From Nemertoderma westbladi (lineage: Eukaryota; Xenacoelomorpha; Nemertodermatida; Nemertodermatidae), in NCBI GenBank assembly GCA_032718475.1, contig JAUCBJ010002280.1, positions 1-52,545 on the forward strand: DNA of 52,545 nucleotides. The letters are read 5' to 3'. The notes under the pieces are model-generated. The model was not told the DNA's origin. It saw only the letters and a program-made list of their open reading frames with translations, and made no database searches. The position numbers and the translations under genes are program-made. This document shows positions 1 to 10,176 of the stretch, one piece after another (position 1 is the stretch's first letter; every line of letters starts with the position of its first letter).

Positions 1-1487
1 CGGTTCAATGAGTTATTGGGCAGATTTATTACATTGCAAGACTGTTTGATGCTTATGGTATATGGATCGAGGTGAAGTTACTCATTATAAACATTGTCAA
101 ATTAAACAGAGTTATCAGGATGGAAAACTCATTTTGTATAATGTAGTATCCTCAGACCACACCTGTGACAAAAATTGATGGATTGGGTTAAATAGGGCTG
201 TAGGTGGGAGTTGGTGTGTAAGCCGCCTATGGAATCGGAAGAATATATCAATTGACTGTTTGAATTATAACATTGACCTGCAGAATCAATAAGAATTGTT
301 ATGGAAGTAGAAATCTAATATTTATGTCAATCATATGCCTGGTACTGTATCGGGGGATTGCCGCCTGTCAATATGTACACGTTCTCTGAACCCAGAGTTA
401 TACTGCCGTATTTGGGGGAATACGACAGGCTACTGTGCTATACAGTCCGTTTGTTGTGGTTAGTGACGGGTTGTTAGTATCTCATGCAAACTAAATGTTG
501 GACTTTATAATTATTTTACGAATATTGGGACCATGCATTTTCTAACTTACAGGTTTCGTTGCATTGCTTGATCAAACTTATCCTGTATTCTATAATGCGT
601 GATATTTTACTCTCCGACGCCGGTAGAGGTGAATAGGTGTGCTGTTGGTCTGCCTCTGCGTCATTGGGGCGGTGTGTGTGGGGGGGGGGGGGGGGGGGGT
701 GTCAGATTCATCTATTCGTGTTGATAGTTGGTGAGGCTTCTACTTCTGGCTAGGTCTGGCCTAGAGTAGAAGCAGTTCCGCGGCAATAATAATATTGCTC
801 CTCAAAAGAGGGCCCTTACTGCATCAGGGACGCGTTTTTCGACAGAGCCCCGTCAGCTGAAACAGCCAGTGCCGCTAGTCGGTGGGGTTGACTTGTTGAC
901 GAGAGGCTATTATGAGGCGCAATGGGATACGCATACGCATACGATACCCCTTTAATACTTCATTCAATAGTAATTATTCGGCTCAGCCCCATGAGAAAGC
1001 CTACTTGTGGAACGAAAACTACCAATCAATAACTACCTCTAACTAATCGCATGCAATTTCTGGGCCACGGTTGCTTTTTACTTTGTCTCATTTACTGTGG
1101 GGCGAGCCACGAAAATAAGCGAGCATAGCATACGGGTACCACTAACTCAATCGGTGTGTCTGTTGATCTGTCGGGCGAGCCACGAAAGTAAGCGAGCTTA
1201 GCATACGGGTACCACTAACTCAATCGGTGTGTCTGTTGTTCTGTTGATCTGTTGTTCTGTCGATCTGTTGTTCTGTTGTGTCCAATTTTAAACGTTAATA
1301 ACTCAGCCAAATCTTTATGAAATCTATCCAAACTTGGTACTCATGTTGTTTGGCAAAAATGTTTAGAAATTTTCCAAGTTGAATTTGCGTGTGGCCTTCG
1401 AGAATGTAAGATAAATTCAATTAATTAATAATTAATTAATTAATGTTGGTTAGGGTAAAAAACAGCATTTTCAACCTGCCTTTTAAA
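1..1487. other. Intergenic, no gene seen
   Basis: I see no supportable coding region. The stretch is mixed AT-rich DNA with a 20-base G run at 680-699 and a 73-bp tandem duplication (entered separately). Past that duplication lies a degenerate array of the words ttgttctg and ttgatctg (about 1236-1280). Short inverted AATTAATT blocks occur around 1415-1445. Confidence 0.6.
1100..1245. repeat. 73-bp tandem duplication
   Basis: Two adjacent copies start at 1100 and 1173 with the core gcgagccacgaaa...agcgagc...agcatacgggtacc. They differ at only a few bases, for example aaataagcgagca against aagtaagcgagct. A ttctgttgatctg microsatellite continues on the right. No function is apparent. Confidence 0.85.
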
Positions 1488-1608
1488 GGAAATTAATTAA
1501 TTTATATTATAAGATTTAAATAATTATACTTAAAAATTATACAGCTGTATTCCCCATACCCCATTCCAGTATAGTTTTTAATTCGTTCAAGTCATTTGCT
1601 TTAAGAAA
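1488..1608 (+). repeat. Left 121-bp direct repeat flanking the LINE
   Basis: This block, starting ggaaattaatta and ending gctttaagaaa, recurs in direct orientation at 3988-4108, immediately beyond the LINE 3' tail. The two copies have the same length and differ at roughly a tenth of positions by eye. They abut both ends of the LINE, as a target-site duplication would, but are more diverged than expected if made by that insertion. Confidence 0.75.
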
Positions 1609-1784
1609 GCTGACTAGGCAAAAAAGCACCCCCCAACCCCCACTATGGATTACATTAGTAATGCGGAGGTCCGGCCACTAGGGCCAGTGTAATTACCGGA
1701 CACAATCGGCCTCACAGGCGTCAGTTTACTTCTGACCGGCTGCCTGTCTCACCCCCTACTGGAGAGAGAGCAGCCAACAATTAT

Positions 1785-2693
1785 TTGAGTCCCTTTCCTG
1801 ATGACCTTTCTGGCCCAAACCCTGGGTCACCAGGGAGGCAAGATTGTGATGGGGAGAGGGATTCTGGAGTTGGAGGCTACTCTCATGTTCCACCCCGACC
1901 AACAAAGCCATTGGTGAATCTGAGGCAAGTCACTAGACTAGCCTCAGTAAACACCCTAACACTCGGGTCCCCAATGCGACAAGGTGAGCTGACTGCCTTG
2001 GCAGATAAGCTTTCTCTTAGCGCAGTGGGTGTTCAAGAGCACCGAATGCAGACTGGACAGACTGATGAGGTTCTGATTAAGGACATGGGGGCGGTTGGCG
2101 ACTCGCCCTCGCCTCAGCAGATGGTAGTGGCAATGGTGGAATTGGTCTATTGATGAATCCTACTGCACTGCACATGCAGCATTGGACAAAATAGACCAAA
2201 TCTCTAGCCGCATCATCCGTTGCCACTTCTCATGTTCTGGAAGACTGGCTAAGAAGTTTCCTAAGGTGGTTCTGATTGTGTGCTACTCTCCAACTAGTGT
2301 TGCCCCTGTAGAGGAGGTGGAAAATTCCTACCACAGTCTACAAGCAGCTATAGTGATGGAGTGGATCAGCATGCATTCTTTACATTCCTGGGAGACTTTA
2401 ATGCAAGTCTGCATCCATCACCTACATCGCCCTGGGTCTATAGCAATAGTGTTGACCGAAATTCTGTCCATCTTCAGGATTTTATCTTTGGAAATGGATT
2501 GTTTTCGGCTGGAACCCAGTTCAAGAAGCGAACTGGAAAGCTATGGACTCATAGTGGACCCAGTGGTCACAAGTCCCAGATAGACCATATTCTGTTTCAT
2601 AGGAAATACAGGAGCTCTATACAAGACTGTAATGCATTTACACTTCGACCCTTCTCCAGTGATCACCGCCTTATGTGTGGCCCTTATTGTTGA
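1785..2693 (+). pseudogene. LINE endonuclease domain, broken
   Basis: Pieces in at least two frames carry the apurinic/apyrimidinic endonuclease signature. The N-terminal segment around 1915-2050 reads ALADKLSLSAVGVQEHRM, in the place of the family's catalytic Glu region. The C-terminal part at 2361-2693 has FLGDFNASL and ends with SDHRLMCG, the conserved last motif. The frame breaks after 2153 and again between 2182 and 2361. The domain would nick the target for reverse transcription, but as it stands no continuous protein can be made. Confidence 0.75.
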
Positions 2694-3905
2694 CTTCTTC
2701 AAGGCCTTTGATTCAGTCTCTCGCTCACGTATGTTCAGCATACATTCATTATATGGGATTCCTGATGAAATTATTGCAGCAATAAGATCAGTATACGATG
2801 GTTTGACAACATTTGTGTCTACTGTTGACGGTGACACAGAACCATTTGAAGTGTTATGGGGCGTCCTCCAAGGAGACACACTTGCACTATTCTTGTTCAT
2901 TATTGTGGTTGACTATGTTATACGCATGTCCTTAGATCATCATAATGATGATGGGGTGATGATAACTCCACCTACTGGCTCCAGAAGTCGAGGAAATCCT
3001 GCCAAGTACCTAACTGATCTAGACTTTGCTGATGACTTAGGAGTATTCTCAGAATCATTAGAGGGAGCCCAACGTCTCCTCAGCTCATTAGAACATGCTG
3101 CTTCTAGTGTTGGTCTTTTTATTAACTCCAGAAAGACCAAAATTTTGACAGTTAACTTTGAAAGTCCTCAGCAAGTCTCTGATCGGATGAGCATGAGCTC
3201 AAAGGATGGTATGCTTGAGCATGTGGACGACTTCTGTTACCTGGGATCATGGATCCGGAAGTCAGGTGAGGACCTTCGAATACGTAAGGGAAAGGCATGG
3301 GCAGCTGTTACCTGGGATCATGGATCCGGAAGTCAGGTGAGGACCTTCGAATACGTAAGGGAAAGGCATGGGCAGCCTTGAATAGGCTTTCCAGGATTTG
3401 GAAGTCACCGAGAATTAATCGGAAACTTAAGGTCCGATTATTTAGAGCAACAGTAGTTCCAGTACTCCTCTACGGGAGTCCATGCTGGGCTCTAACTGCT
3501 GAGGACACCAAATCTCTGGATGGCACATTCACAAGAATGCTACGCCGGTTTACTATGTCAAGTACAATGCACACATCTCAAATCAGACACTATATAACAT
3601 TGGAGTTGTCTCATTGGTTCCCCCCAAGCTTGACACTAGAACAAAGCTGCCTCCGCTTTGCAGGACATTGCTTTCGCCGTGAGGACCAGCCAGTGCATAA
3701 TCTTGTGCTTTGGCAGCCTCATGGAGTGAATAAGCATGGTGGACTGGACAGCCCATGACTTTCTTGAGACGCATCTTAAAGGACACTGGCCTCGAAGATT
3801 CGGATGATCTAGCAAATGTCATGGGTGATAGGGAGTTGTGGCGGCGCAATTTTGTTGACAAGCCGGCACAGCATTCTTGGAATGCAGCTGCAATGCAGCA
3901 TGCCG
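2632..3905 (+). pseudogene. LINE reverse transcriptase and C-terminal tail, broken
   Basis: The first frame (2632-3381) starts at RT motif A (VDFFKAFDSVSR), runs through the thumb-proximal block LQGDTLALFLF, and has the catalytic FADD box (DLDFADDLGVFSE) near 3015-3050. It then enters the YLGSWIRKSGED segment typical of these LINEs. A 71-bp duplication at 3241-3378 disrupts it. The frame resumes at 3297-3758 (ALNRLSRIWKSP, VPVLLYGSPCWAL, FAGHCFRRE) and in a third frame from 3755 (GLEDSDDLANVMGDRELWRR). RT fingers are missing, so the enzyme is inactive. Confidence 0.85.
3241..3378 (+). repeat. 71-bp tandem duplication inside the LINE RT
   Basis: The block starting ctgggatcatggatccggaa at 3241 is repeated at 3312. 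The sister LINE copy at 37217 has it once, so the duplication is specific to this copy. At 71 bp it is not a multiple of three and shifts the reading frame. Confidence 0.9.
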
Positions 3906-3987
3906 ATCCTATAGGATCGGCATGCTGCTATACACTACACATACTACAACTATAGTTGTAGTAGTAGTAGTAGTACTTGTAGTTATT

Positions 3988-4108
3988 GGAAATTAATTAT
4001 TTTATAGTATAAGATTTAAATAATTATACTTAAAAATTATGCAGCTGTAATTCCCATACTCCATTCCATTATAGCTTTTTATTAGTCCAAGTGATTTGCT
4101 TTAAGAAA
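3988..4108 (+). repeat. Right 121-bp direct repeat flanking the LINE
   Basis: Direct partner of 1488-1608. It begins right after the LINE (GTA)n tail and the spacer acttgtagttatt. Confidence 0.75.
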
Positions 4109-5090
4109 TGTGTTTTTAATTGACATTTTTTTAAACGTAATTAAGTTATTAAAATACTCCGTCACTCTATACTACTTCCAGCTCCCTCATTCCAAGGCAT
4201 GACTAGCCTACCCTAACTGGGATCCAGTCGAACACGTCCTACCTCACCACTTCACTACTCAAAGGCAGCATTGTAATGAGCCAGACTAATAAGAGAGCTT
4301 CCTTGCTTATTGCGATTGTTTACCTTACAAAATGATTGGCTGAGTATTTAAAATCGTGATTTTTTAGAATAATTAGCTAAATAATTTGTTGAGGTGTTGA
4401 CATGATAAATTTATTAATGTTTCAGTATATCAATACTATCGGCATAAGGTAAGTTTTAATATTTCTTACAAATTGGGTCGCCTCCACGCCTAAAATATTT
4501 AATATATTACTTTATGAGTTTAACATGTTACCAACAACATGAGTTTATTGATTTCTTTGTTGGTTAAATAAATTAAATAATATACGATCTTTGATTATTT
4601 TGGCTAGAAATTTGTGATGTTTGTATATTTGTGAATCGCTTCCAGGTGTATTTTGTGTTATATTAAAATTAAATATAATATATTACTTTTAAAACACAAA
4701 TTCCCTGTTAATACCTCTGCCTTTCATCAATCCTCTGTGCGCCTTTGGGTTGGGGTGGTGCAGATTAAGAGAGGGGGGGGGGGGGGGGGGGGTGGGGGGG
4801 GCGGCTTTATTTCCCTCTATTTGATGTATTGGTGTTCGGTTAAATTACATTTCTTAAATACCGAGTTTGTGATCATTAGAATCGCTCACTATTAATCTAT
4901 ATCTCATAACTGAGCCTCGTGCTGCGCGAAGGCCCCACGAACGTGTATACAGCTAGCGTTAATATTATGTAACTTATCTTTCTTGGCTAATTATGAATGT
5001 ATATTCATAGTTAATATTTAAAGCTGTACCGCGTATGGCAGCATATATTTCATGTTTACCATATTTACTTAACTGTATTTATAATTCTAG
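4109..5090. other. Noncoding, presumed intron or 5' flank of the zinc-knuckle gene
   Basis: AT-rich sequence with no credible ORF. A 20-base G run lies at 4773-4792 with a second G7 block just after it. The 3' end is pyrimidine/T-rich and finishes ataattctag at 5081-5090, a usable splice acceptor for the frame that opens at 5091. A short island tttcag...aaggtaag at about 4420-4453 has acceptor- and donor-like ends, but I cannot show that it is an exon. Confidence 0.5.
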
Positions 5091-8087
5091 GAAGTGGATA
5101 ATTTAAGGTCGGAGCTTTCAGAATGCAAAAGAGTCGCAGATGAAGCTGTGGCAGCGAGAAACGAGATGGAACTAGTTATGGGGGAGATTGGTAGTATTTT
5201 AAAGGTTTCAGAGATGAGACGACAACAGCTGGAAGCTAAAGAGGCGACATTTGGGGACAGTTTGACACGCAATTACAGAGAGTTGCAGTTAATTCGTAAT
5301 GATTGGGAGACTTTGCGGGAGATATTTTACTCAAAGCGGAATAAGTTTGATTTGGAACCGATCCAAATAAGTTTGCCTCTAAGAAGGGATCCTAAAGGTA
5401 TTATTGGGGATCCTAAAGGTATTATTGGGGATCCTAAAGGTATTATTGGGAATCATAAAGGTATTATTGGGGATCCTAAGGGTATTATTGGTGATCCTAA
5501 GGGTATTATTGGGGATCCTAAAGGTATTATTGGGGATCCTAAGCTTGATAAAACGGCAGCTGATCCAGTCCAGAAGAGTGAATCTTATCAGCAGAGTTCG
5601 GTCTGCAAAACACTATCTTTGGTCCGCAACACTTTAAATACTTTAAGTGGCCGAAACTTACAACAAACCTCAGCAAGTATTAAACGTTTACCAGAACTCG
5701 ATAACTGTGATAGAGTGGAATCAATGGGGAAGTTTATGAAAGCACATGAAAGTTGCTCAAGATTACCCATGCAAAATGATTTACTTCCAGTGCAAAGCAG
5801 CCGAACTTCTGCTCGGAGGAGCAAACCTATTAATATTAATAACATCCCAGTGTTACAATCGCAACGTACTAAATTCACTGATTGGAGCGAACCTCTTTCT
5901 TTTGAGAGCCAATCACAAGGACCTGAAGTGGAATTATTATCTGATTGGAGCAAACCTCCTCCAATTGAGAGCCAACATTTTCTTGATTGGAGTCAACCTC
6001 CTCCTATTGACGATACCCTTGTCCAACAAGCCAAATCGACACAAATAGCAGAAGATAGGCGAATCTTTGCCGATGGATTTCAAGTGTGCCATTATGCGGT
6101 ATTGTGCAGTAAATGCGGATTGCGATTGAAATCCGAGCGCAGTAGCTGCAACATCTATGAAATAAGTGACGCCTCTTTATATTGCCCAATATGCCCATAT
6201 TGCCGTGGAGACCATATATTTTATTGTTGTCCGGTTTTTATTAGACAATGCGAACACTGCCAACTTAAGGGGCATTCAATGCAAGACTGCCCATTTTCTG
6301 GCGACTTTAGAGACCAAAACCCTGACCACCTACTAAGCTATGTCCGTGGATGGGAGCGAAATGCAAATCACCATTGCGTTACAGAACACCGTTTCAAACG
6401 AAATCATGTTCATCTCGGAGTGTTTGCTGTGAATCCTGCCTTTGTTGATACAATTCCTCGTATATCTAGACTCACAAATTACGTAGTACTATTAACAATA
6501 TTATATTACAATCAGTCTGCTATACACCATATTCGAGAGTTTTTTCAGAAACTTAATCCGAACAAACAAGAAACATACAACATATACGAGTTCTTTTCCA
6601 ATTACACTCCAGAATTTTTTTTATTTGAGGAAAAAACTATTAAATCTTGTATTACCCGGAATTTACGGGCTATTGATGGTACTGCTGCCGAAGTTGTCAT
6701 CCCACAAAATGAAATGCAAGGCGGTCATTTACCGAGGTCGGTTGACAAACATATTATTGCGTTTGAGTTATTGTTGTCTCATGAAGAAATGTATTCAGCC
6801 AATATATCCACTGGCAGTGCTAAAGATAATGGTCTGTCATTTTGTGCTATTTCTAAATTATTTCCATTCTCGATGACCCTCCCTCGAAAACGAGAAGCAT
6901 CTCCCTCTACTTTACCTTCGCAACCATCGAATAAATATTTAGTTACTGACTCCATTAATCGTGATGGTCAGATTGGAAAGCAACCAGTTGATGCACACTC
7001 TTCGTCATCTGCAACTTATTCAGCAGATAAATGTGATAAGTTGGAAGTAAACACTAAAGGACTACTTGATCATTTTCCTAATGATACCAAAACCACCACA
7101 ATTGTTGAGTCAGTATCAGTTGAAGAAAGTACTTTTGCCAATTATTTCATGTATCATCTTAATTTATCTAATTGTTGCCATTGTGGTAAATGCGGGCAAC
7201 AAATCAGGGCACAGAAACCTTCTAGTGTAGCTTCGCACGTTGCAATCAAAGCAGCACATGATCAGTATTGCGTCACATGTCGATGTATAAATATGAGAGA
7301 GGGTGGAACACAGTGTGTTGTTCAAATTGAAAATGAAAAAGACAACTATACATTTGTTTGTCCTTATTGCAATGCTCTTGGTGATCATCGCTTTAATTGC
7401 TGCCCTGTTTTTATGCAGCAATGTGGGCAGTGCCGACTCAGAGGCCATACCACAAAGGAGTGCACCTTTTCTGGTGAACTTCGGAGACAAAACCCAGTTC
7501 GAATTCAAAAGTATATCATAGCCTGGGAGCGCAGTGCTAACCATCACCATCTTTCTCGAAATCGCTTCAGTGTCAACACTTATAAACATCTTGGAGTGTT
7601 TGCTGTGGATCCGATTGCTGTCATCACTACTGCGTTACTCAACCATTTGCCATCATACGATACATTGTTAACGTTGTTTCATAATACCAATATTCACTTA
7701 GTCCGAGAATACTTGCTGCAACTTAATCCTAAGGATACATCAACCTACAACCTAGATGGTTACATTAGCTCCATTTACGGCCCCAGCAATATAAGACTAC
7801 TGCCTCCCGATGTTCCGACTGTAACCAAAATGGAAGAAGATGAAACGCAGACGAAGAAAACAACGAAAAAGAACGAAAAAGCCCCTATGAAGAAATCTAT
7901 CGATACAGAGCAGCTACATGAATGCAAAGCCCTGTCGACTTTTACTGAACCTCAACCCGGAACCTCCACTGGTGGACAAACGATCCGAACCATTCCTGTA
8001 CCTCCTCCACATATGTTATTAAAACCGACTAAAAAACGAAAGCGCCGCCCCAGAAAGAAGAAAAGCGAGAAATCTATGTCCACTTGA
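5091..8087 (+). CDS. Chimeric protein: TPR-like coiled coil plus duplicated CCHC zinc-knuckle modules
   Basis: I recognise no known full-length family. The frame opens at GAA directly after an acceptor-like TAG and has no strong upstream start, so it is probably a 3' exon; it runs about 998 codons to a TGA. Residues 1-85 match the beginning of TPR exon 3 in this window: both start E-x-D-x-LRS-x-L and share EAVAAR, GDSL and DWE, about 37 of 78 positions by my count. Residues 99-151 are a DPKGIIG heptad array. Residues 250-310 contain three DWSxP motifs. Two homologous modules follow, near residues 335-510 and 695-905. Each has a CxxC pair, then C-x2-C...H...CCPVF, then an exact C-x2-C-x4-H-x4-C knuckle (CEHCQLKGHSMQDC, CGQCRLRGHTTKEC), then FSGxxRxQNP and HLGVFAV. 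The C-terminus is strongly basic (KKRKRRPRKKK), a likely nuclear localisation signal. Zinc knuckles suggest nucleic-acid binding; nuclear location is inferred. Confidence 0.75.
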   Translation, partial: EVDNLRSELSECKRVADEAVAARNEMELVMGEIGSILKVSEMRRQQLEAKEATFGDSLTRNYRELQLIRNDWETLREIFYSKRNKFDLEPIQISLPLRRDPKGIIGDPKGIIGDPKGIIGNHKGIIGDPKGIIGDPKGIIGDPKGIIGDPKLDKTAADPVQKSESYQQSSVCKTLSLVRNTLNTLSGRNLQQTSASIKRLPELDNCDRVESMGKFMKAHESCSRLPMQNDLLPVQSSRTSARRSKPININNIPVLQSQRTKFTDWSEPLSFESQSQGPEVELLSDWSKPPPIESQHFLDWSQPPPIDDTLVQQAKSTQIAEDRRIFADGFQVCHYAVLCSKCGLRLKSERSSCNIYEISDASLYCPICPYCRGDHIFYCCPVFIRQCEHCQLKGHSMQDCPFSGDFRDQNPDHLLSYVRGWERNANHHCVTEHRFKRNHVHLGVFAVNPAFVDTIPRISRLTNYVVLLTILYYNQSAIHHIREFFQKLNPNKQETYNIYEFFSNYTPEFFLFEEKTIKSCITRNLRAIDGTAAEVVIPQNEMQGGHLPRSVDKHIIAFELLLSHEEMYSANISTGSAKDNGLSFCAISKLFPFSMTLPRKREASPSTLPSQPSNKYLVTDSINRDGQIGKQPVDAHSSSSATYSADKCDKLEVNTKGLLDHFPNDTKTTTIVESVSVEESTFANYFMYHLNLSNCCHCGKCGQQIRAQKPSSVASHVAIKAAHDQYCVTCRCINMREGGTQCVVQIENEKDNYTFVCPYCNALGDHRFNCCPVFMQQCGQCRLRGHTTKECTFSGELRRQNPVRIQKYIIAWERSANHHHLSRNRFSVNTYKHLGVFAVDPIAVITTALLNHLPSYDTLLTLFHNTNIHLVREYLLQLNPKDTSTYNLDGYISSIYGPSNIRLLPPDVPTVTKMEEDETQTKKTTKKNEKAPMKKSIDTEQLHECKALSTFTEPQPGTSTGGQTIRTIPVPPPHMLLKPTKKRKRRPRKKKSEKSMST
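5388..5543 (+). repeat. 21-bp coding tandem repeat (DPKGIIG)n
   Basis: Seven full 21-bp units encode DPKGIIG (the fourth is NHKGIIG), followed by a partial DPK. Third-position changes between units are few, so the array is recent or homogenised. The frame is preserved throughout. Most units contain GGATCC and the word AAGGTATTATTGG, which resembles a weak 5' splice site. Confidence 0.95.
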
Positions 8088-8839
8088 TATTACTACCATT
8101 AATCTTCGTATTACATATTAAAATGATATCACAAATAATAGATGTACTAATATAGTTGTTCTCATTTATTTGATCTGACTTAGAACTGTAGTGTTTTATT
8201 TGTTAGAAAGTGAAAGTGAAAGTTAAATATTAAATATTTTATTTAAATATTGAGACTGAGTTCCGAAAATCGGTTCTTTTAAGCACAAACATTTTTTTAA
8301 TATCTTGGGGTCTATGCGGTGGATCATATGGCCATTACCCAGAATCGGACAAAATAAACACAGATGAAGATAACAAAGAAATGGGAAGATCACTAACACC
8401 ACCTGGATAGATATAAATATTTTGGACAATTTTTATGCATATTATTTTTGTAGGCCCCTATGTAGAAATATTTGTGCGTTTAATTAATTGTACTTACTCT
8501 TTGTTTAACCTGGTTGCCCGGCTAACCGAATTTAAACGATCTAACTGTTTTCCTACATTCCAAGTGTTTTTTTTCCTTTTGTCACGATCTAGTACTTTCC
8601 ACAAACATAGGACATAAGTTCGCTACACTACTGGTAGCGGTAGGAGGATCAGTTCACCAAAGTCAGGCCTTTCAGGATCTAAGTTCATATTACCTTTCAT
8701 CATTACACAAAAATGTTTTACTATTTTTATTTTAATATCGAAACTATTGAAATTTATGTACAAACATTCTGAATTTTCGATCAATTTTGATAGTTTCAAT
8801 ATTTTGGACAACCTATAATTCAAATACAATGGAAACTAA
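8088..8839. other. 3' flank of the zinc-knuckle gene, no gene seen
   Basis: AT-rich noncoding DNA. No clear AATAAA signal directly follows the stop; ATTAAA-like words occur near 8117 and 8226. The short ORFs here show no codon bias or recognisable motif. Confidence 0.5.
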
Positions 8840-8908
8840 GGGGCCGTGCAACAAATTATGTCATGCTTTTTTTGACGATTTTCGACCCCCCTCTGTCACA
8901 ATCGGTCA

Positions 8909-10098
8909 TGTTCGCGCTTTTAGACCTTTAGCAGTTTAACTAACCTGCCAATTAGTAGTAATTCTTGTTTATAAATCGACTTTAGCCTAGACCAATTATT
9001 TAATGTACTGAAGTTACATCCGCCGAAGCCAGTCTGTGCGCGATCATTCACCCACAGTTAAGGGAGACTGGATTCGGGTGCTTTGAAGTTATTGCTGTGC
9101 AGACCTACTGTATTATTCGATTGATCGTTACTATATAATCTCTGACAAATATATTTACTTTCGGGAAATATTAACAGTTCCTTTAGGACGTGGCGCTTTA
9201 AGTATGAAAACAGAGTTATGACTTATACTAATCACAACTAGATGGCTACTGAGTTTCGTAAATAGCGCATTCTTTAGGAGATGCTTTATTATCAATCACA
9301 CTACTTCACACGACTTCACACTACTTCACACTACTGCACACTGATCTGCCGACCGTCACTGAATTTGATCATATATAAGGAAGATCGCAACTGACACTTG
9401 TAGGGATTATGAAATAGCATTTAATTCACACAAAAACCACTATAATGTAAGTCGCAGTTGCTACCGGTAACCTGTTCCTCTCACCTTCAGTAATCAAGAA
9501 GATTGGGGGGTTTTATGATTATTCATCGGTATTCTCCAAATATATCAGCAATATACATCAACAAATAACGACAATTAATAACAGAAGTAAAATAATGCGG
9601 TGAACAATCAGCATGTGTTACGTAAGTCAGTATGGATTGGTAGGGCCAGTATGATATGTTCAGTAATGTTCCATGAGTTGATCGGATAATAGATTTACGT
9701 TCTTGTAATCAAAGCCATCAGATGTTTAGGCCAAAGTCTGAAACTTCCAAAATCAGAAGTACAGAAGATTTCTAAGCAGTTCTCTCGCTCAGAAAGGTAA
9801 ACAAAGACTGTAATGCATTGCGCGGTTTTCCATAGGCCCCTGTTCAACATAAAGTGAAAATCGCTCTGATTGGCTGACTAGGACAATCCATGTTTACAGG
9901 AAACCAGCTGACAGATTTCGTCATCTGAGCTCCAATCTTTTAGAGTATTATGCGCATTGCGGCAAAAATGACTTGTTATGTCCGCTAATGCACCTACACT
10001 GCACATTGCGGGGAAAAATGACTTGTTATGTCCGCTAAAGCACCTACACTGCGCATTGCGGGGAAAAACGACTTGTTATGTCCGCAAAAGCTTTTATA
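8909..10098 (-). repeat. 3' LTR of the BEL element
   Basis: Direct repeat of 22591-23768, with about ten scattered substitutions and three small indels by eye. Near its right end a 50-bp unit (gcgcattgcgg...cctacac) is repeated three times (9951-10090); on the element's own strand this lies just inside the LTR start, in the U3 position. Immediately outside it (10099-10106) the element strand reads GGGAGCGG, a plausible polypurine tract. Confidence 0.93.
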
Positions 10099-10176
10099 CC
10101 GCTCCCAGAAAATGGGATTTAATTCTATAAAATATATAAAATCACAGTTTCTAAAATATAAAAATACTCTAAACAG

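Larger units (their letters stand above)
1609..3987 (+). mobile_element. Non-LTR retrotransposon (RTE-like LINE), internally deleted
   Basis: A LINE on the plus strand. In order it has a GC-richer leader (1620-1780), an apurinic-type endonuclease piece, a reverse transcriptase piece and a conserved C-terminal tail, and it ends in a (GTA)n microsatellite tail near 3955-3976. Endonuclease motifs run to SDHRL at about 2660, and the text then jumps at once to RT motif A (VDFFKAFDS) near 2690. The region that normally joins the two is therefore deleted. Frameshifts and a 71-bp internal duplication break the frame, so the copy is dead. Its 3' half closely matches the copy at 36905-37833 and the 3' stubs at 23989 and 29320. 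Assignment to the RTE side of LINEs rests on the endonuclease/RT style and the short-repeat tail; another AP-endonuclease LINE clade is possible. Confidence 0.85.

Noticed and set aside
1488-4108. The 121-bp flanks as a true LINE target duplication
   Set aside because: Too diverged compared with the age of the LINE, and a sister copy has an ordinary 12-bp duplication.
4653-4895. 80-codon frame with a long Gly run
   Set aside because: The glycines come from a poly-G tract; flanks have no coding character.
5388-5543. CRISPR-like array
   Set aside because: Repeats are contiguous without spacers and encode an in-frame heptapeptide in a eukaryotic context.
7960-8080. Shared PGTSTGG plus basic tail in the zinc-knuckle protein and the extra BEL gene
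   Set aside because: The motif is short and low complexity, and PGTS(T)G also occurs in TPR; not enough to claim common origin.
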